DNA from: Diadema setosum
Taxonomy: Eukaryota; Echinodermata; Echinoidea; Diadematoida; Diadematidae
NCBI GenBank assembly: GCA_033980235.1
Contig: CM067069.1
Span: forward strand, 32,537,041 to 32,601,040
Direction: 5' to 3'
Length of the DNA: 64,000 nucleotides
A program made the position numbers and the translations under genes. Under the pieces are notes generated by a model, which made no database searches, was not told where the DNA came from, and worked only from the letters and a program-made list of their open reading frames with translations. This document shows, piece after piece, positions 32,756-45,239 of the stretch (the first letter of the stretch is position 1; the number at the start of each line of letters is the position of its first letter).

Positions 32756-34234
32756 TTTTCTGCGGGTTGTCTATCGGATTTTACCATCCACCCCCTTACT
32801 ATTCAGCGGATGCAGTGTCAAAACAATGAATATTTTAGATCGAGTACAATTTTTTTTGGAAATATTTGTATTGTATAAAGTCATCATTATTGATTTACAT
32901 TTAATTTTATTTTATCCATTCATTTGTATGTGGAAAATAACTTGCTTTCCCCAAATGTTGTCAGTCTGTGTTCATGTTTCAGTATTATTTAGCGGCACAA
33001 GAAGTACTGCTACATCAAAAGCCTGGCTGCTGCTTGGGTTATTGTCGATCTCATGAAGCATTGCATTGGGATTAAGAATAATATTAGACTAGGTTCTAGA
33101 TGTTAAGCTATATTGTTCATCAAGACTACAGGTACTACACTGTATACCGTCTAGACCGTAGTCTATTCAGGCCTAACGATACACTAGACATCTAGAGACT
33201 AGTAGAGCGGTAAGTAGGAATCTGCATACGATAGGCCTACTGATCTCATCATTATCCTACTCTATGCCCGAAGTAAGAGTATGCATAGACCCTTTTGGCT
33301 GAAGGCCTAAACTCTATTTAAACTAAAGAATACTAGGAGCTAGACCTGACTAAAAGTTTATTTACAGCTTTATTAGAAAAAAAATAGACCCTAGCCTAGG
33401 TTTCGTTTGTGTCGACTCCTACTGTAGGCCTAATTGTCACTACAGTACTAGCGTTAGGGTAGGAGTAGTGTTCTAGCCGTTACTATCTACGCAGGCCTAA
33501 AACGTACGAGAACTCTCGAACTCTTTCTACTCGATTGTCTAGGTCTATGTAACATCCAGACGTCTATTTTGGGGCGTCATTATAACAGACTAGAACCTAG
33601 TAGGCCTAGATCAATGAAAATTAGTTTCTAGATTTTCTAGTCTATTGTTAGACTCTAGATCTAGACTCTATATCCAGGTAGGGGCTAAATCTACAGCTAG
33701 ACTGTCTACTGGGGATCTAGGCCTATCAAATATAGTACTAATGTTATAGTAGATCTAAGAACAACGTAAAGCCTAACCTGCCTATCTAATGACTATTAAC
33801 GGTAAGTCTATAAAGTCTAATAGCTTATAATGTCTAGCACCGGCAATACTATAGTCAATGTAGATCACAGACCTAAATCTAAGTTTCAGATCTATTTCTA
33901 GGGCTAAATGGTTATAATTTAGCGTTTAACCTGTAGATTCTAGATTCTTCATATTACAGACTTCAAGAGATGTCTAGCCGAATCAAATCTAGAAAAATAG
34001 AAAACTGAGTAAAGACAGCATAACCGGCGATTCAGCCTAAGTTAAGTAACGGTAGGCCCCAGTAGTCTAAATAGGCCCCTAATGCACAACTCTACTGGCA
34101 GTACCGGTACGGTACCGGTATTAAAAAGTAAACTGTAACCAGTGTAAAAGTGTTAGTATTGGTCAATTTCTGACGTCTGTAGGATTGGATCGAAAATGCC
34201 ATCGTTATGGATGGTATCCTAGATATTCATTAAA
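32640..34234 (+). repeat. Repeat X, copy B
   Basis: Direct, diverged copy of 18190-19800. Compared with copy A it carries about 320 extra bp at 32749-33070 and lacks the 18385-19015 segment. It ends at ATATTCATTAAAC, where copy A has the foldback element instead. It is rich in CTAG and TAGGCCTA words and non-coding. Confidence 0.75.
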
Positions 34235-34565
34235 CTTCTCGAGATCAATCCCATAGATCCAAGCCCACTAACCGCTTATTACAATGAAAAACAAAATAAG
34301 AAGCTATGGTCAATGGATTACAGATATTGTTGTTCGCGTGACCTACGCTCTACCGCACAGTACATTGATTTCACGTACACTAACAATGGACAAGTGCTGC
34401 AGCAGTACTAAGTAGGCCTAAAGTTGACTGGAGCGTGATGTCAGACAAGATGAAAAGTATAACGTTTGTTAGACCTAGAAATGCTCTAGGCTTAAAAAGC
34501 ACTAGATTGTAGCAAAACTTAATAGTAAGGCATACCGCATATCGACCTGTTTTGAAGCCTGCCAG
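34235..34565. other. No supported gene
   Basis: Spacer between repeat X copy B and the next MITE. I see nothing in it. Confidence 0.4.
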
Positions 34566-35328
34566 GGGTGGTATTCTGAGGTCGTAATTAAGTCTGTAAT
34601 TAACTTCGTGATTAAGTCGTGAAGTTAATAGGCCCTTAATCATGGGCAAAATCGGTATTCTGAGGACGTAATTAAGGTATGATTAAGTCCTCTGTAATTA
34701 TCTTAGGTCCCTCCCATCTAATTGTTATTCCATCCAATCAGACGCGTTGTTAGAAGCCAAAATGATGATTACACGCGCAAATATGCCCTCAATGCGCGCT
34801 CCTCCACGCCCCCTGTAATTACAACCCAAGAGCTCCGTGCGCACACTCCGGTATTTGATTACAACCCCTCACCTACGCACGCGAAGATCTCAACCTCTTT
34901 GCTCACATAAAATGACAAAATTCCTCGAAGATCGGCTATATTTCTTTTTTTCTCTTAATTCTACGGATACCATGATAACAACATTCAACCGTTCCTCGGT
35001 TACCGAAGACGGTAAGCATCGTTGTGGCAGAGAAAACACGATGTATTGCGTGATATTGGAGTACTTAATGACACTCTTTGGTATCATTAAGTTTTCCATT
35101 AACTTTCATACTTAATTACACCCTCAGAATACCGATTCGTAATTAACTCTGTGATTAAGTCCTCTCAGAGGTGCACGCGCATTGATACGCGCAAACGCGT
35201 AGGTCCTTCCCGCCAAAACGCTTGTTGCTATAGTAGTTAATATACCCCCTACTTAATCATGCTCTCAGAATACCAATTCGGTAATTAAGTGCTAATCAGA
35301 CACTTAATAAGCTCTCAGAATACGGCCC
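34566..35328. mobile_element. MITE with GGG..GTATTCTGAG ends
   Basis: Terminal inverted repeats GGGTGGTATTCTGAG (left) and GGGCCGTATTCTGAG (right, read inward). The same CGGTATTCTGAG/TAATTAAG words recur internally at both ends as subrepeats (near 34652, 35122 and 35262). No transposase ORF. Target duplication not resolved, so the superfamily is unassigned. Confidence 0.7.
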
Positions 35329-35441
35329 AGTCTATGAAGGGAAAGAAAGTGGCAATTTCCCCCAAGAGTAACGAGGGTTATTGCTTTAGCGTGACTGTCG
35401 TCGTGTACAATACGTACACGTAGCCGCGCCGTACGACGTGT

Positions 35442-35466
35442 CTAGCTAGCTAGCTAGCTAGCTAGG
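35442..35466. repeat. CTAG microsatellite
   Basis: About six tandem CTAG units, fully self-complementary, between two MITEs. Confidence 0.9.
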
Positions 35467-35527
35467 CACTGCTAGCTTGAACGCGCAGCGCGTTCGTCAC
35501 TACCAAGGTCGCGCACGCGCGTGTTAA

Positions 35528-35960
35528 AGGTACTAGCCCACATTTGCAAACCCACGAAAATCAAAACTGCATAAAACAGGTCCAATATGACTTCAAATAC
35601 AAGTTATAACATTAACATACCTCACCTGTTGCTCTTTGTCTATACCATTCGATAAAAGAGAGAAAATCATCGTTTTAAAATCAATTTTCAAACCGGGTCA
35701 ACCCGACCCAAAATCGAATTGCAAGCGCGGGCTAGCTACGTACATTAACTTACACATGTATCGCATGCATGTAGTACGCGCGTGGACCGGAGCTAGCGAG
35801 CATTTTTATACGCATGCATACGGTGCATTTTCATTTATTTTTATGAAAGTAATGGACTAATTGGAACGAAATTTTGCACAGGTGTTACTGCAATCATACC
35901 CAAACTCCATGCTAACTATGAGACCAATTGCTGCAGGTTTACAAATGTGGGCTAATACTT
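35528..35960. mobile_element. MITE with TTAA target duplication
   Basis: A 433-bp element flanked by TTAA at 35524-35527 and 35961-35964, with inverted ends AGGTACTAGCCCACATTTG and AAGTATTAGCCCACATTTG. A TTAA duplication is the hallmark of piggyBac-type transposition, although the ends do not start with the usual CC. Non-coding. Confidence 0.7.
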
Positions 35961-36009
35961 TTAAGATATACCATGTCCGTGCGGGATGCAGGAACACCTT
36001 GGTCCAAGC

Positions 36010-36270
36010 GTTGTCGTAAGTCGACTTACGCAGTTCTGCCTGATTAACATCAGAAAATTCATTTCGTATCTCGACTTACGCAGTTCTGCCAGATTAATCG
36101 CCCTCTCTCTTCATGAATTTTGCCAAAATTACTTTCTAAAAATAACTTTCTGTACCGAGTCACAACTTATTTTTTGGCCCACTTGAAAGAGCATGAGAAA
36201 AAACACACAAAACACTCAAAACCTGAAAATCGACCAAAATCGACTTAGGGAGTTCATCTGCCAGATTACG
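36010..36270. repeat. AGTTCTGCC word repeats
   Basis: Two copies of CGACTTACGCAGTTCTGCC (near 36020 and 36069), with related CTGCCAGATTACGG near 36258. Same word family as 32210-32755. Followed by a TG microsatellite at 36277-36330. Confidence 0.65.
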
Positions 36271-36376
36271 GCCGATGTGTATGTGTGTGTGTATATATGT
36301 GTGTGTGTGTGTGTGTCTGTCTGTCTGTTTCCACTTCACATACGGTGCCATCGGCATCGCGTTCGGCTTTGCCTAA

Positions 36377-37903
36377 AGGTGAGATTTCACGGAGCACGCG
36401 AACGATTTGCGAAGGACGCGAAGGACAAAATCCAGCATTCGTTTTTTAGGCCGCGTTTATAAGATTTTGCGTGCCTGGAATCACTGTTTTGAAACACTGT
36501 TTTGAAACACTGTTTCAAATCACAGTTTCGTCAGGAGAGCGTTTATAAGATTTTTTTTTTTTTCCGAGCGTGTTGGGGCTCTCGCTCAGACTGTGCCATT
36601 GCGCAACTCACTCTGCGCAATTTTTCCTCGGCAAAAGGTCAAACAGGGTGCGCGCAAGGCATTTTGACGTCATTTAAACAGTGTTTGAGATCGCGATTGC
36701 GTTTATAAAATCTTTGAAACACTGTTCCTACAGAAACACTGTTTTGAAACGCACTATTTTGTGCGTTTCAAAACACTGTTTCAAATCACGGTTAACGTTT
36801 ATAAGATTTTTTTTTCTTGCTAGAAACACTGTTTGGCCAAAAACAGTGTTTCAAAACACTGTTTCTGGCAAGAAGAAAAATCTTATAAACGCACCCTTAG
36901 TCTGCAAAAGATCGCCAAACGAACGTGAGGGTTCGGACGCGTCGTCAATTGTTCGCGAATGTCGTTTTTACTTCGGCGAGAATTTCAAAAAAGTTTGAAA
37001 TTTTTTGCGAACCTTTTCCGCACACTTGGTTGTGATTTGCTCTTGAATTGTTCTCGAAAGTGTCTTTAAAGCCTCGTCATATGCGCAAGACCTTCGCAAG
37101 ACACTCGCGATGTTCGCAAAATGTTCGTGAAACCCCAAACAGACTCCGAATCTTTGGAGAATGTCTCTCGTATGTTACGCGAAATCTGCAAAGTGTTCCC
37201 GATCATTTTACGACGTAATCGCAAACTGTTCGCGTACCTTTTGAGACACTCTCGCGAACGTTTAGCGCACGTTTGGGGGGATGTAAGACCTATACGTTTT
37301 CTATAAATAAAAATCGTAGCATACATCTAAACATCAAACAAAATAGTAACAACTACAGTAACAAAAAAAATGAGACTAGTAAAGAGAAAAAAGTGTTTGA
37401 TATACAAAAAAAAAGTCGCAGAATACACTTGAAATTCATCTAAAGTATGTAAAATTTCATTTGAACTATAGAGATTATGTGTTGGAGGAACTGCAAAAAA
37501 ATAAAATGCTTTACTAGTGGAGATAGGTCCTAGGGAAAAAAAAATTTAGGAAAGCACACGATAGAGAAATGAGAAAAAAAAAAGAAAGGAGAAATAGAGG
37601 AAAGAAAAAAAATTCAACTCAAGACAGCTTCCACCTCTCCTTGGGTACATTTTCTCCCATGATTATTGAAAATGTTTCGTTGTTCGCATTTCCGTCGCTT
37701 GTTCTTCGTGTACGTAACATGCTGTACTTAAGCAATGATACACACGACATTCGCGCATACGTCGTGGAAACTTCGCACAAATTGCGCAAGAGTAGTTTTT
37801 GGCTTCATTGTCGGAACACATTCGGAGAAAAACTTTTCCGAATGTTGGATTTTGTCATTCGCATCCTTCGCAAATTGTTCGCGTGCTCCGTGAAATCACA
37901 CCT
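36377..37903. mobile_element. Inverted-repeat element carrying a nested MITE
   Basis: Ends AGGTG(A/T)GATTTCACGG followed by AGCACGCGAAC and TTTGCGAAGGA, inverted at 37903, with about 65 bp of good terminal similarity. The interior repeats TTCGCAAA and TCGCGAA words (37070-37300). No ORF is credible and the target duplication is unresolved. The 448-bp MITE at 36449-36896 is inserted near its left end. Confidence 0.7.
36449..36896. mobile_element. Harbinger-like MITE with TTA duplication
   Basis: Ends GGCCGCGTTTATAAGATTTT (left) and GGGTGCGTTTATAAGATTTT (right, inward), flanked by TTA at 36446-36448 and 36897-36899. GG-start ends with a TWA 3-bp duplication fit PIF/Harbinger. The interior is dominated by self-complementary AAACACTGTTT words. 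Confidence 0.8.
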
Positions 37904-38500
37904 GTAGTTTGAATACAAATTTCAAAAAGTGCAAAGACAAAGAATAGCAAGTGCAGTGAAATAAATCGATAGCATAATGTAGATACACAGAAACATAAAA
38001 TAAAATATACAGTATTTTTCAGCAAACAATTAACAGAGATCATTGAATGCAGGAGACCACCATCGTAAGCGATTAAAGGATGGTGAACGAGACATTAAAA
38101 TCAAGAAAATCATACAAAAGAAGGTGTCAAAGCAGAGGGAAATGTCTGTTAAAACATATTTTTTGTGTGACTTTTCAAAATATATTCGTGCCACTGAAAA
38201 ATCGCGAGTTAAAACTGACTGATTTACTTCACCGATTTTCGCTCCAGAACGGGCGTCTTTTTTCGGGGCCCTAAAATATGACGTCATGACATGGACGAAC
38301 GTACCCTTTACGATCGAGTGTGTGCAGCGCTAGCTAGCTGTACATCGAGTCCGCCATTCATAAAGCACGTAGTTCTTTGTGAGCGGATGCAATACAATAC
38401 TGTACCTTGCCTGTCTTTAGTCGCATCTGCTTTATCGGCAGAAATATTTCAATGTCTAATTTTTACCTTATATTGTATGGAAATACTTTGTCCTTCCTTC
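37904..38500. other. No supported gene
   Basis: AT-rich, with short overlapping ORFs on both strands and no domain or splice evidence. Confidence 0.4.
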
Positions 38501-39335
38501 TATTGATTGAGTAAGGTTAGACCTATTGACAAAGTTACTGTAGGGTCTAACTGCGACCAGCCCAAACGTGCAGCGCAGCGGCGCTGTCTCCGGGGCTATG
38601 TAGGGTCTAGCTGTACCGTGGCGTAGGAGCAGTGCTGTTTGAGTGTTACTGTAAGTGTTAATAGTGTTAGCGTCCTTATATAAACTATAGCGGATAAGGC
38701 CTAACATGACAGTTAGGGGGCCTACATTACTGTACTCTGCCTGTATATGCCTGTGAACTAGATATTCTACTACTAAAATTTTACAGTATCCCATAGAAGG
38801 GCCTGGAAAGTTACTAACGTTACTGGTAGTGGTACTGCTGCATGCTGGTAGGTCTAACAGTTTCACTGGTGTGGTACAGTTCTAACGTTAGACCCTAGCA
38901 GTAACGTTAGTCGTTAGTGTTTATGCCAACCATATTACTAGACTAGGCCTAATTTACACTAGTACTGGTATTGATGAGTGGTAGTGTAGGAAAACACTCC
39001 ATCTTCATGGTGTTATTAGGCTACTGTCCTCAGTACAGTAAATTTATGCTAGTCACCGTATCGTACGGAACGAAATTCAAGTCTTGAGATTGCTGCAGTG
39101 CCACTGCTGGTCACTGGTATATACTGCATGATGCATGTTGCCAGTGTTAGAGGGAGTGACTTATTGTGTGTTCGTCTATGAATTATGGTTGGTCATGTAA
39201 CTTCCTACGTACGTAAATTAACTACGACATAGATCTAGTGCATTGGGTAGTTGTATTGTCAACTGTAAGTCTGTATTTAGGCCTAGGTTCCTAACGGTTA
39301 CTGTCTTTAATTTCTACGATCTCAAACTCAACCAG
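38500..39335. other. AACGTTAG/TAGGCCTA-rich island
   Basis: High density of CTAG, GTTAGAC, TAACGTTAG and TAGGCCTA words and no open frame of interest. Similar islands occur at 18.3-19.7, 33.1-34.1, 45.3-45.7 and 51.3-51.8 kb, several of them next to CpG-rich promoter-like segments. Confidence 0.5.
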
Positions 39336-39339
39336 GGCC

Positions 39340-39978
39340 AGAACTACGGGGAAAATTAGCCCGACCAGACACTGTTACGCTATGCGAAAACAGCGTCTGA
39401 CGAGCACGGCATGCAGCCTCGAAGTGAGGAACCTCAACACAGCTACAAAACTTAGGAACATGTATACTTTTCTCCTTTAAACAGAATACTTTACTCACGT
39501 TAAATGCATGTTTCTATTATAGAAGAATAGTTCGCCACACTGGGTCCATGGAGACCACTTGCGATAAGTCCGTGGAACAAATAAATGACACTTTCTGGCG
39601 CAATTCCTGACCGTCGGGCTTCGTCGTTGCAGAATTCAAAATGGCGCCTTGACTTATGCGCATGCGTGACCGGATGTGCTCCAGAGCGAGCGCGTGTGCG
39701 TTGAAAGTGTCGAACAAACCTTGGCGTCTGCTACACAATAACCGTGGTATGGAGCTCAATGTTCCTCGCCCGACCAGACGCCAGCCGCCGCCAAGCCCAG
39801 TACAGTTTATAGCTGTATACAAGTAACCGTGCGTACGCTGCTTGAGTGTAGCAGCACGGTCGACAGCGCGACCTTTTGAAAGGGCATTCACATCACGTGA
39901 CCACCCGATATCTAAACTTGGCCTGGCGTGAAAGAATTGTGTACCGTGTGGACATGCTGGATATGATGATCAATTTCG
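39340..39978 (+). promoter_or_regulatory. CpG-rich promoter-like segment with candidate first exon
   Basis: CG-rich compared with its surroundings. It carries a YY1-like CAAAATGGCGCC at 39637-39648 and a CACGTG E-box in TCACGTGACC at 39894-39899. An ATG at 39954 opens eight codons (MLDMMINF plus one base) to a consensus GGTAAGT donor after 39978. This is the layout of a short first coding exon. A 124-codon ORF on the - strand also lies here, so a divergent transcript is possible. No second exon was found downstream and the gene is not identified. Confidence 0.35.
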
Positions 39979-42900
39979 GTAAGTTTCATTGCGTACATTT
40001 GAATACTAATATCATCAGATGTAGAGTAAATATGTGATGCGCTCCGTCGGAATGAGTCAAAAGTCGCAAAAAATGAAATCGTAGTTATGCCTATATGTGA
40101 ATTCTACAGACTCTAAGCTTTACACTGATATATAATACAACTTATTTCGACATCCCTATAGATCATAAAAACGAATATCAACTACGCTTATGATGTCAGT
40201 CCATTTTCTAAATAACGGAGAAAATCGCTCTCAAAGTTCAGGCTATGTTCAAGCTCACGACCTGTTTCTTTCACGGGACGAAACAATACAACAGTCCTGC
40301 TTAGCGACGGCGTTTACGCTCCATCGCACGCACTACCATATAAGGCGATAGCTTGGGTGTGTAAGATAATTAACCAATCGCAGGACAGGTCTATCATTAA
40401 CGATTCTGACCAATACGGCAGCCCGAATGTAAACCTCGGTGCGTTTGTGTCCGTGCCGCTGCCGCCGCATGAATGAGTCGGTACGCGTTGTGTGTCGGCT
40501 GCGGTGTAGTTTGCCGCAAGTTTTGAACTCACAAACAATAGGAAACAGTAGAAAGGAAAAAAAAAAAGGCACGCAATGCGTATTACGAGAAGCGTCTTTT
40601 AGTGAGGGCGTTGATCGCTTCCATTCTCCTCCCATGTTGTTGTCAATGGAAACGTTTAGCAAGTACCAGTAGCTAGATAGAACCTGTGAACCCATTGTAG
40701 GCGGGAGTTCAAAAGACAGTATCGGTAGAGAAAAGTATCAGTGAAGTTTAAAAAAATTAACGATAGTCGTCTTTTGAGACCGTGTTCTTTGCATGTACTA
40801 AAAACCCTCAATTTTAATTATGCACATGGTCGTAATGTTGCAGAGCATCAAAGACTGCTTTCGCGTCTGTTCTGCTGCAGCTGTATACAGTCGTAACATT
40901 CTGAATTCCCGCCATATTAGGCACATTCCTTTGTAGACGTTGCGTCCACAGTAATTATCGCTTATCACACTTGCCAATGCTGCATATACTACACGTATCA
41001 GAAGCAAAGGTTGATGTAGGCCTGAGAGCTTCACGTCGGGTTTATATTATGATTGTATCACAAATATACTTCTTATTCTCGGTCACTTTTGTAATACCAT
41101 ACCATATAAATTAATATGAATTAATACTTAGGCCTTCCTCATTTCGTTTTGTATTCACAAACCTTACTAAAATAAAAATGATTGCTTGACTACTTTCGGG
41201 TAAAGGAACCACCGGAAAAGGAACCGCGTTTGATTTTCTTGTTAACAAACCTAGGCTAATAGCGAACCATTTCATTGTGTGATTAACGAACCTCTTTATG
41301 ATTTGCGATTGATGTTCAACTATTTCTTTCCCGCAAGCTTGAAAAGGAAGAAGCTAAAATTGAGGCAAGGAGACGAGTTTTCTTCCATGAGATACAATCA
41401 TTAAGACATACATTTATTCCCGAAAGTTGTGTGATTGCTTATGCGCTAAAGAATTATGTCCATTACATGTATCAGGCACTATACAAAACGGTTGAAAAGT
41501 GCTGAAAGTCGAACTTCGGGTTTTTTTTTTTTTTTCTATTTCCATTTCAAGCGGGGATAGACTAGAAATTACTTTGTCTATACTGGCAGGAGACATTAGT
41601 TTTCCAGTACATACTCCGCATTTAAACAGTCCCATATTTTCGTGGTCAGAATCAGATAATGGACACGTGATATACATGTATTATAAAAATGAAAATACAA
41701 AACAGCGAACATGTCATATGTACAAACATTATGAATTTATACGTACCTGTAATATTCTGCATAAAAAACAAGCACGCCAATTAAATAATTTAATAGAATT
41801 AATAGAACACACTGTACACAGCGATATCATGCATGGCAGATCCACCGATCAAATCAAGTTCAATTGGTGAGAAAGCTAAATGAAGTTAAAAAGTTGACTT
41901 CTTTACGTTTCTCTTTCAATTTATGAAAACAGAATTACATTGTACATCTGTTGAAGCGGATTGTCTCTGTTGCGAACGATCGTCATACATGTATATATAG
42001 CATTGTTAGTCTTATGAGCAAATCCGAAACCCTAAATATTTTAATTTTTGCTTGATAATGTAATAACCCTTATAACCTTGTAAAGGACTCGCAAATTCAA
42101 AGTTTCAAACCGTATATACTAAAACATTACATTGCACACGATGTATTTTAATGCGTTGTGCGTTAGCATGTTAATAGCATCATTCTGCCTTTTATTTTCC
42201 GTACGTAAAGCGCACAGAAACGTAACCAAACGTTACCAAATACAGTGGAATGCATTGTACGGCGTGGTATTATCATTAGAAGTATATCCCATTCCTTTTT
42301 ACTTTTATTTGCTTCAAGCAGTAGTCAAACCACGTGTCATTTTCGTAGCGACACCACTTAGGAATTAGAATGTATGAAGATAATCGTTACTTAATTATTT
42401 TGCGCTAACAGCATTTACATTTTCCAACTGTTATTGACAGGATTATGTTACTGTGATGGTTACGAATGTTGGTTATGAATTCAAAAGACTGGTTCATTAA
42501 TCGAACAATAAAGTCAATAGCTGTTTTGAAAGTAGTTCGGTACAAGTTCAAAACGCAGTCGAAGTCATCGTCATAGGGGGAACTGATAGCTCTAGAAAAC
42601 TTGTTTAGGCCAGTAAAGATTGCCGTATGCAATCTTTGTAGAAAGTTTTGACTTAGGCTATCTTTTGAGTATTTTGAGAAATTATATAAAGAACTATTTG
42701 TTTTGATTGTGTCAAGAATTAGTTTGAACTATGAGAATAAAAAGGCGCGGTTACCTGAACAATGTCGTAGCGCGATTAGACATTATGGGTAAAGTGAATT
42801 CATGACTTGTTGACTTATCCTTACGAAATTGATGATCACTTCTGTAAACCATCAGTTAAGTCTTGTAGAATAAGATGATACCTCTGTAATCGTAGTCAAA

Positions 42901-43388
42901 ATTCTTTTGAGCGATGAGACGAAAACCAACAAACAAAATGCCATGTATCATCGCTCGAGTTTCCAACATTTGGCGTCACCCGACCAACAATAAGTGCCGA
43001 ATCAAATGGATTGTGGGATAGCAGACTGTGTTACGATTTTTAGATATTGTGAGCAATTGTTTAAAAAAAAAAGAAAGAGAAAATGAGGCAAAGTTCAAGA
43101 AATTCGAAAAAACATGTAAATGCAGGCGATCATGTGTAATAGTCAAAGTAAGAGATTACAATCGGCCATGCGGATGTATATGATTGCCTTATTTACATGT
43201 CTGATTTTTGTAAACTATGTTATATTCAAATTTAAGTTCCCTTCCCTCGATAAAAGTTGTGTTGGGTTTTCGCTAAAGGCATTTATTAGGAAACGCTATA
43301 AAAACGACAACAAGTGCCTACTATACATAAAGAGATGACCTATACACACATGAAACACAAAAATTCTGTACGTTCTGATATAATGCAA
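39979..43388. other. No supported exon; possible long first intron
   Basis: A CpG-richer stretch persists to about 40500, then AT-rich sequence follows. ORFs are short, overlapping and without domains. If 39954-39978 is a real exon, this would be its intron. Confidence 0.35.
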
Positions 43389-43415
43389 CTGTTTGTTTGT
43401 TTGTTTGTTTGTTTT
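43389..43415. repeat. TTTG microsatellite
   Basis: About six tandem TTTG units. Confidence 0.9.
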
Positions 43416-44660
43416 GAATTACCATGGTCTTTGTCGGGGTAAAGATGAAGAAAAATAGTAGAGTGTATCCCTCTCAAATCCGGATTATTGCGATAAGTGT
43501 GTATTCCCGCCCTTTCTATACAGGTAAACGATTTAAGCTTGGTATGCTTTTATAAAAGCCTGGTGTCACGCAGGAGAACTGATTCCGCGATCGCTTTTAA
43601 CCTTTCATAAAATTCACGTTTAAAGATAGTAACGATAGCTTGTAAGAGATAAAGTAAGTTAGCGTCCCTGACTGTGGTTCTGAACACAAAAGGGGACTGA
43701 AAAATTCTTTTACAAATTAGCACGGCATAATGCCGATCCTCCAACACTGTTGCTCCATTACAGAATGTCACTGATTCTGCTAACAATGGCGAAGAAAGAA
43801 TACTGGTAGCGTGATTATCCACCCCTTGATAGCAGGAAGTTTACCGTTCATTGTTCAAGGCTTCGTTGATGCGGGGTTTACTCGGATAAAAGGCGTGAAC
43901 AGTGTCGCCCGAGTTCTTTCATTCGAATTCCTCACAATACACAATTCAATAGGCAATTAGCGCTGCTACTTCGCAAAGCTGTTAGCCAAATTCTTTGCAG
44001 ACTTGACCTCTCACATGTCAGCTACACGTAATACACGACAAACAGCTATCATTACAAACATTCTGATAAAAAAAAATGAAGAAGCACACTTTTGAGTAGC
44101 GACACAGCTTTCTGTCACTTTCTCAAATAGGTCTTACTTCTAAAAAAATACACAGATGACAAGAATCAGAATATCCTCCAAAGGGAACATGAGCTATTTG
44201 GGCATAATAATAATATTTGTCTTCCGATTTCTCTCCATGCCGTCACGGCCCAAACCATCATAAGTAAATAGGGCAATAATTTTATTAACTAGGGAAATAA
44301 TATTATACGCATTACATACATTTGGCGACTTTATAAAAACGAGAATATTAGGCCCTACTATATCTCCAAAGATGAACTTTAAACAGCAAGTCACATACCA
44401 GGGAACGAAAGTTATAATCATTTGAATGAATTCATTAATGAGGGCAATAACCGTTGTAAAAGTACACACACGCATCACTAGAGAGGTTTCAAGTTCGATA
44501 TGTGATCAAATTTTTAGCTCATTGATAAAGTATCATAAATTTTGCGTGATCGTCGTTGGAATAAAATTTTTCAGCGCCATTTGTGCGTCACATCAATCAC
44601 CACTTCATGAAATGTGGTGCATGTATCAAACGCAACTCGCTGGTCATGCAATTGATAGCC
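43416..44660. other. No supported gene
   Basis: AT-rich. I see nothing beyond chance ORFs of 86-94 codons. Confidence 0.4.
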
Positions 44661-44669
44661 TTGGTCAGC

Positions 44670-44870
44670 TCACTGTTATTGCGTAATTCTAAAGCCCTCG
44701 TCGCCGCCGCCGCACGCACCATGCTTTGTTTTGTCTTCAATGGGGTCAAGAGCAATGCTTCATTAGCATACGCCCTAGCAACGGAGGCGGAGTCTCGATC
44801 GGGCGAGAACAATAGGTGCGAAACGCAACGCAAAGGCGAGCGTTCGAAAAAAAATGTAACCGAAAAAAAT
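44670..44870. promoter_or_regulatory. CpG-rich, possibly promoter-like segment
   Basis: Contains a run of GCCGCC words near 44700 and an RFX half-site-like CCTAGCAACGG near 44774, followed by GGCGGAG. An open frame passes through but has no recognisable domain and starts in unrelated upstream sequence. No donor site was assigned. Confidence 0.25.
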
Positions 44871-45185
44871 GGTCTCAGAAAAACTGTGATTTGGGACACT
44901 TGTACTCATTTTCACACGCTGAAATTTTCTGTACAAATAGATAAAACATCAAGGAATCAAAATCCGTCATAAAAAAAATTTTGACCCGAGCAGTGCTTCC
45001 CCTTTATTTTCGGCTCATTACGGGAAAACTCCCCGTGCGACTTATGACTCATTTTGTTGGAGCGTCACACATATTGAAGAGTATACTCGATGAGTTTGAG
45101 GTGACAAAAATGATCGTAAGTATCAAAAGTCAAAGCTATCGTGATACGATTACGTCGCTCTCCTAGTGGTTGGTGGTCGTGCGAG

Positions 45186-45235
45186 TACAGCCCTGTCGCG
45201 ACGTACCATGTACGTACACAGCGACTGGGCTGTGT
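45186..45235. repeat. Small inverted repeat
   Basis: ACAGCCCTGTCGC pairs imperfectly with GCGACTGGGCTGT across a 20-bp centre that is itself largely palindromic (TACGTACC/ATGTACGTA). Confidence 0.6.
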
Positions 45236-45239
45236 ATAG

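Noticed and set aside
39517..39891. 124-codon ORF on -
   Set aside because: Explained by the high GC content of the promoter-like block; Arg/Leu-rich low-information sequence.
44583..44972. 129-codon ORF on +
   Set aside because: Crosses from AT-rich sequence into a CpG-rich block with a change in character and no recognised domain or splice junctions.
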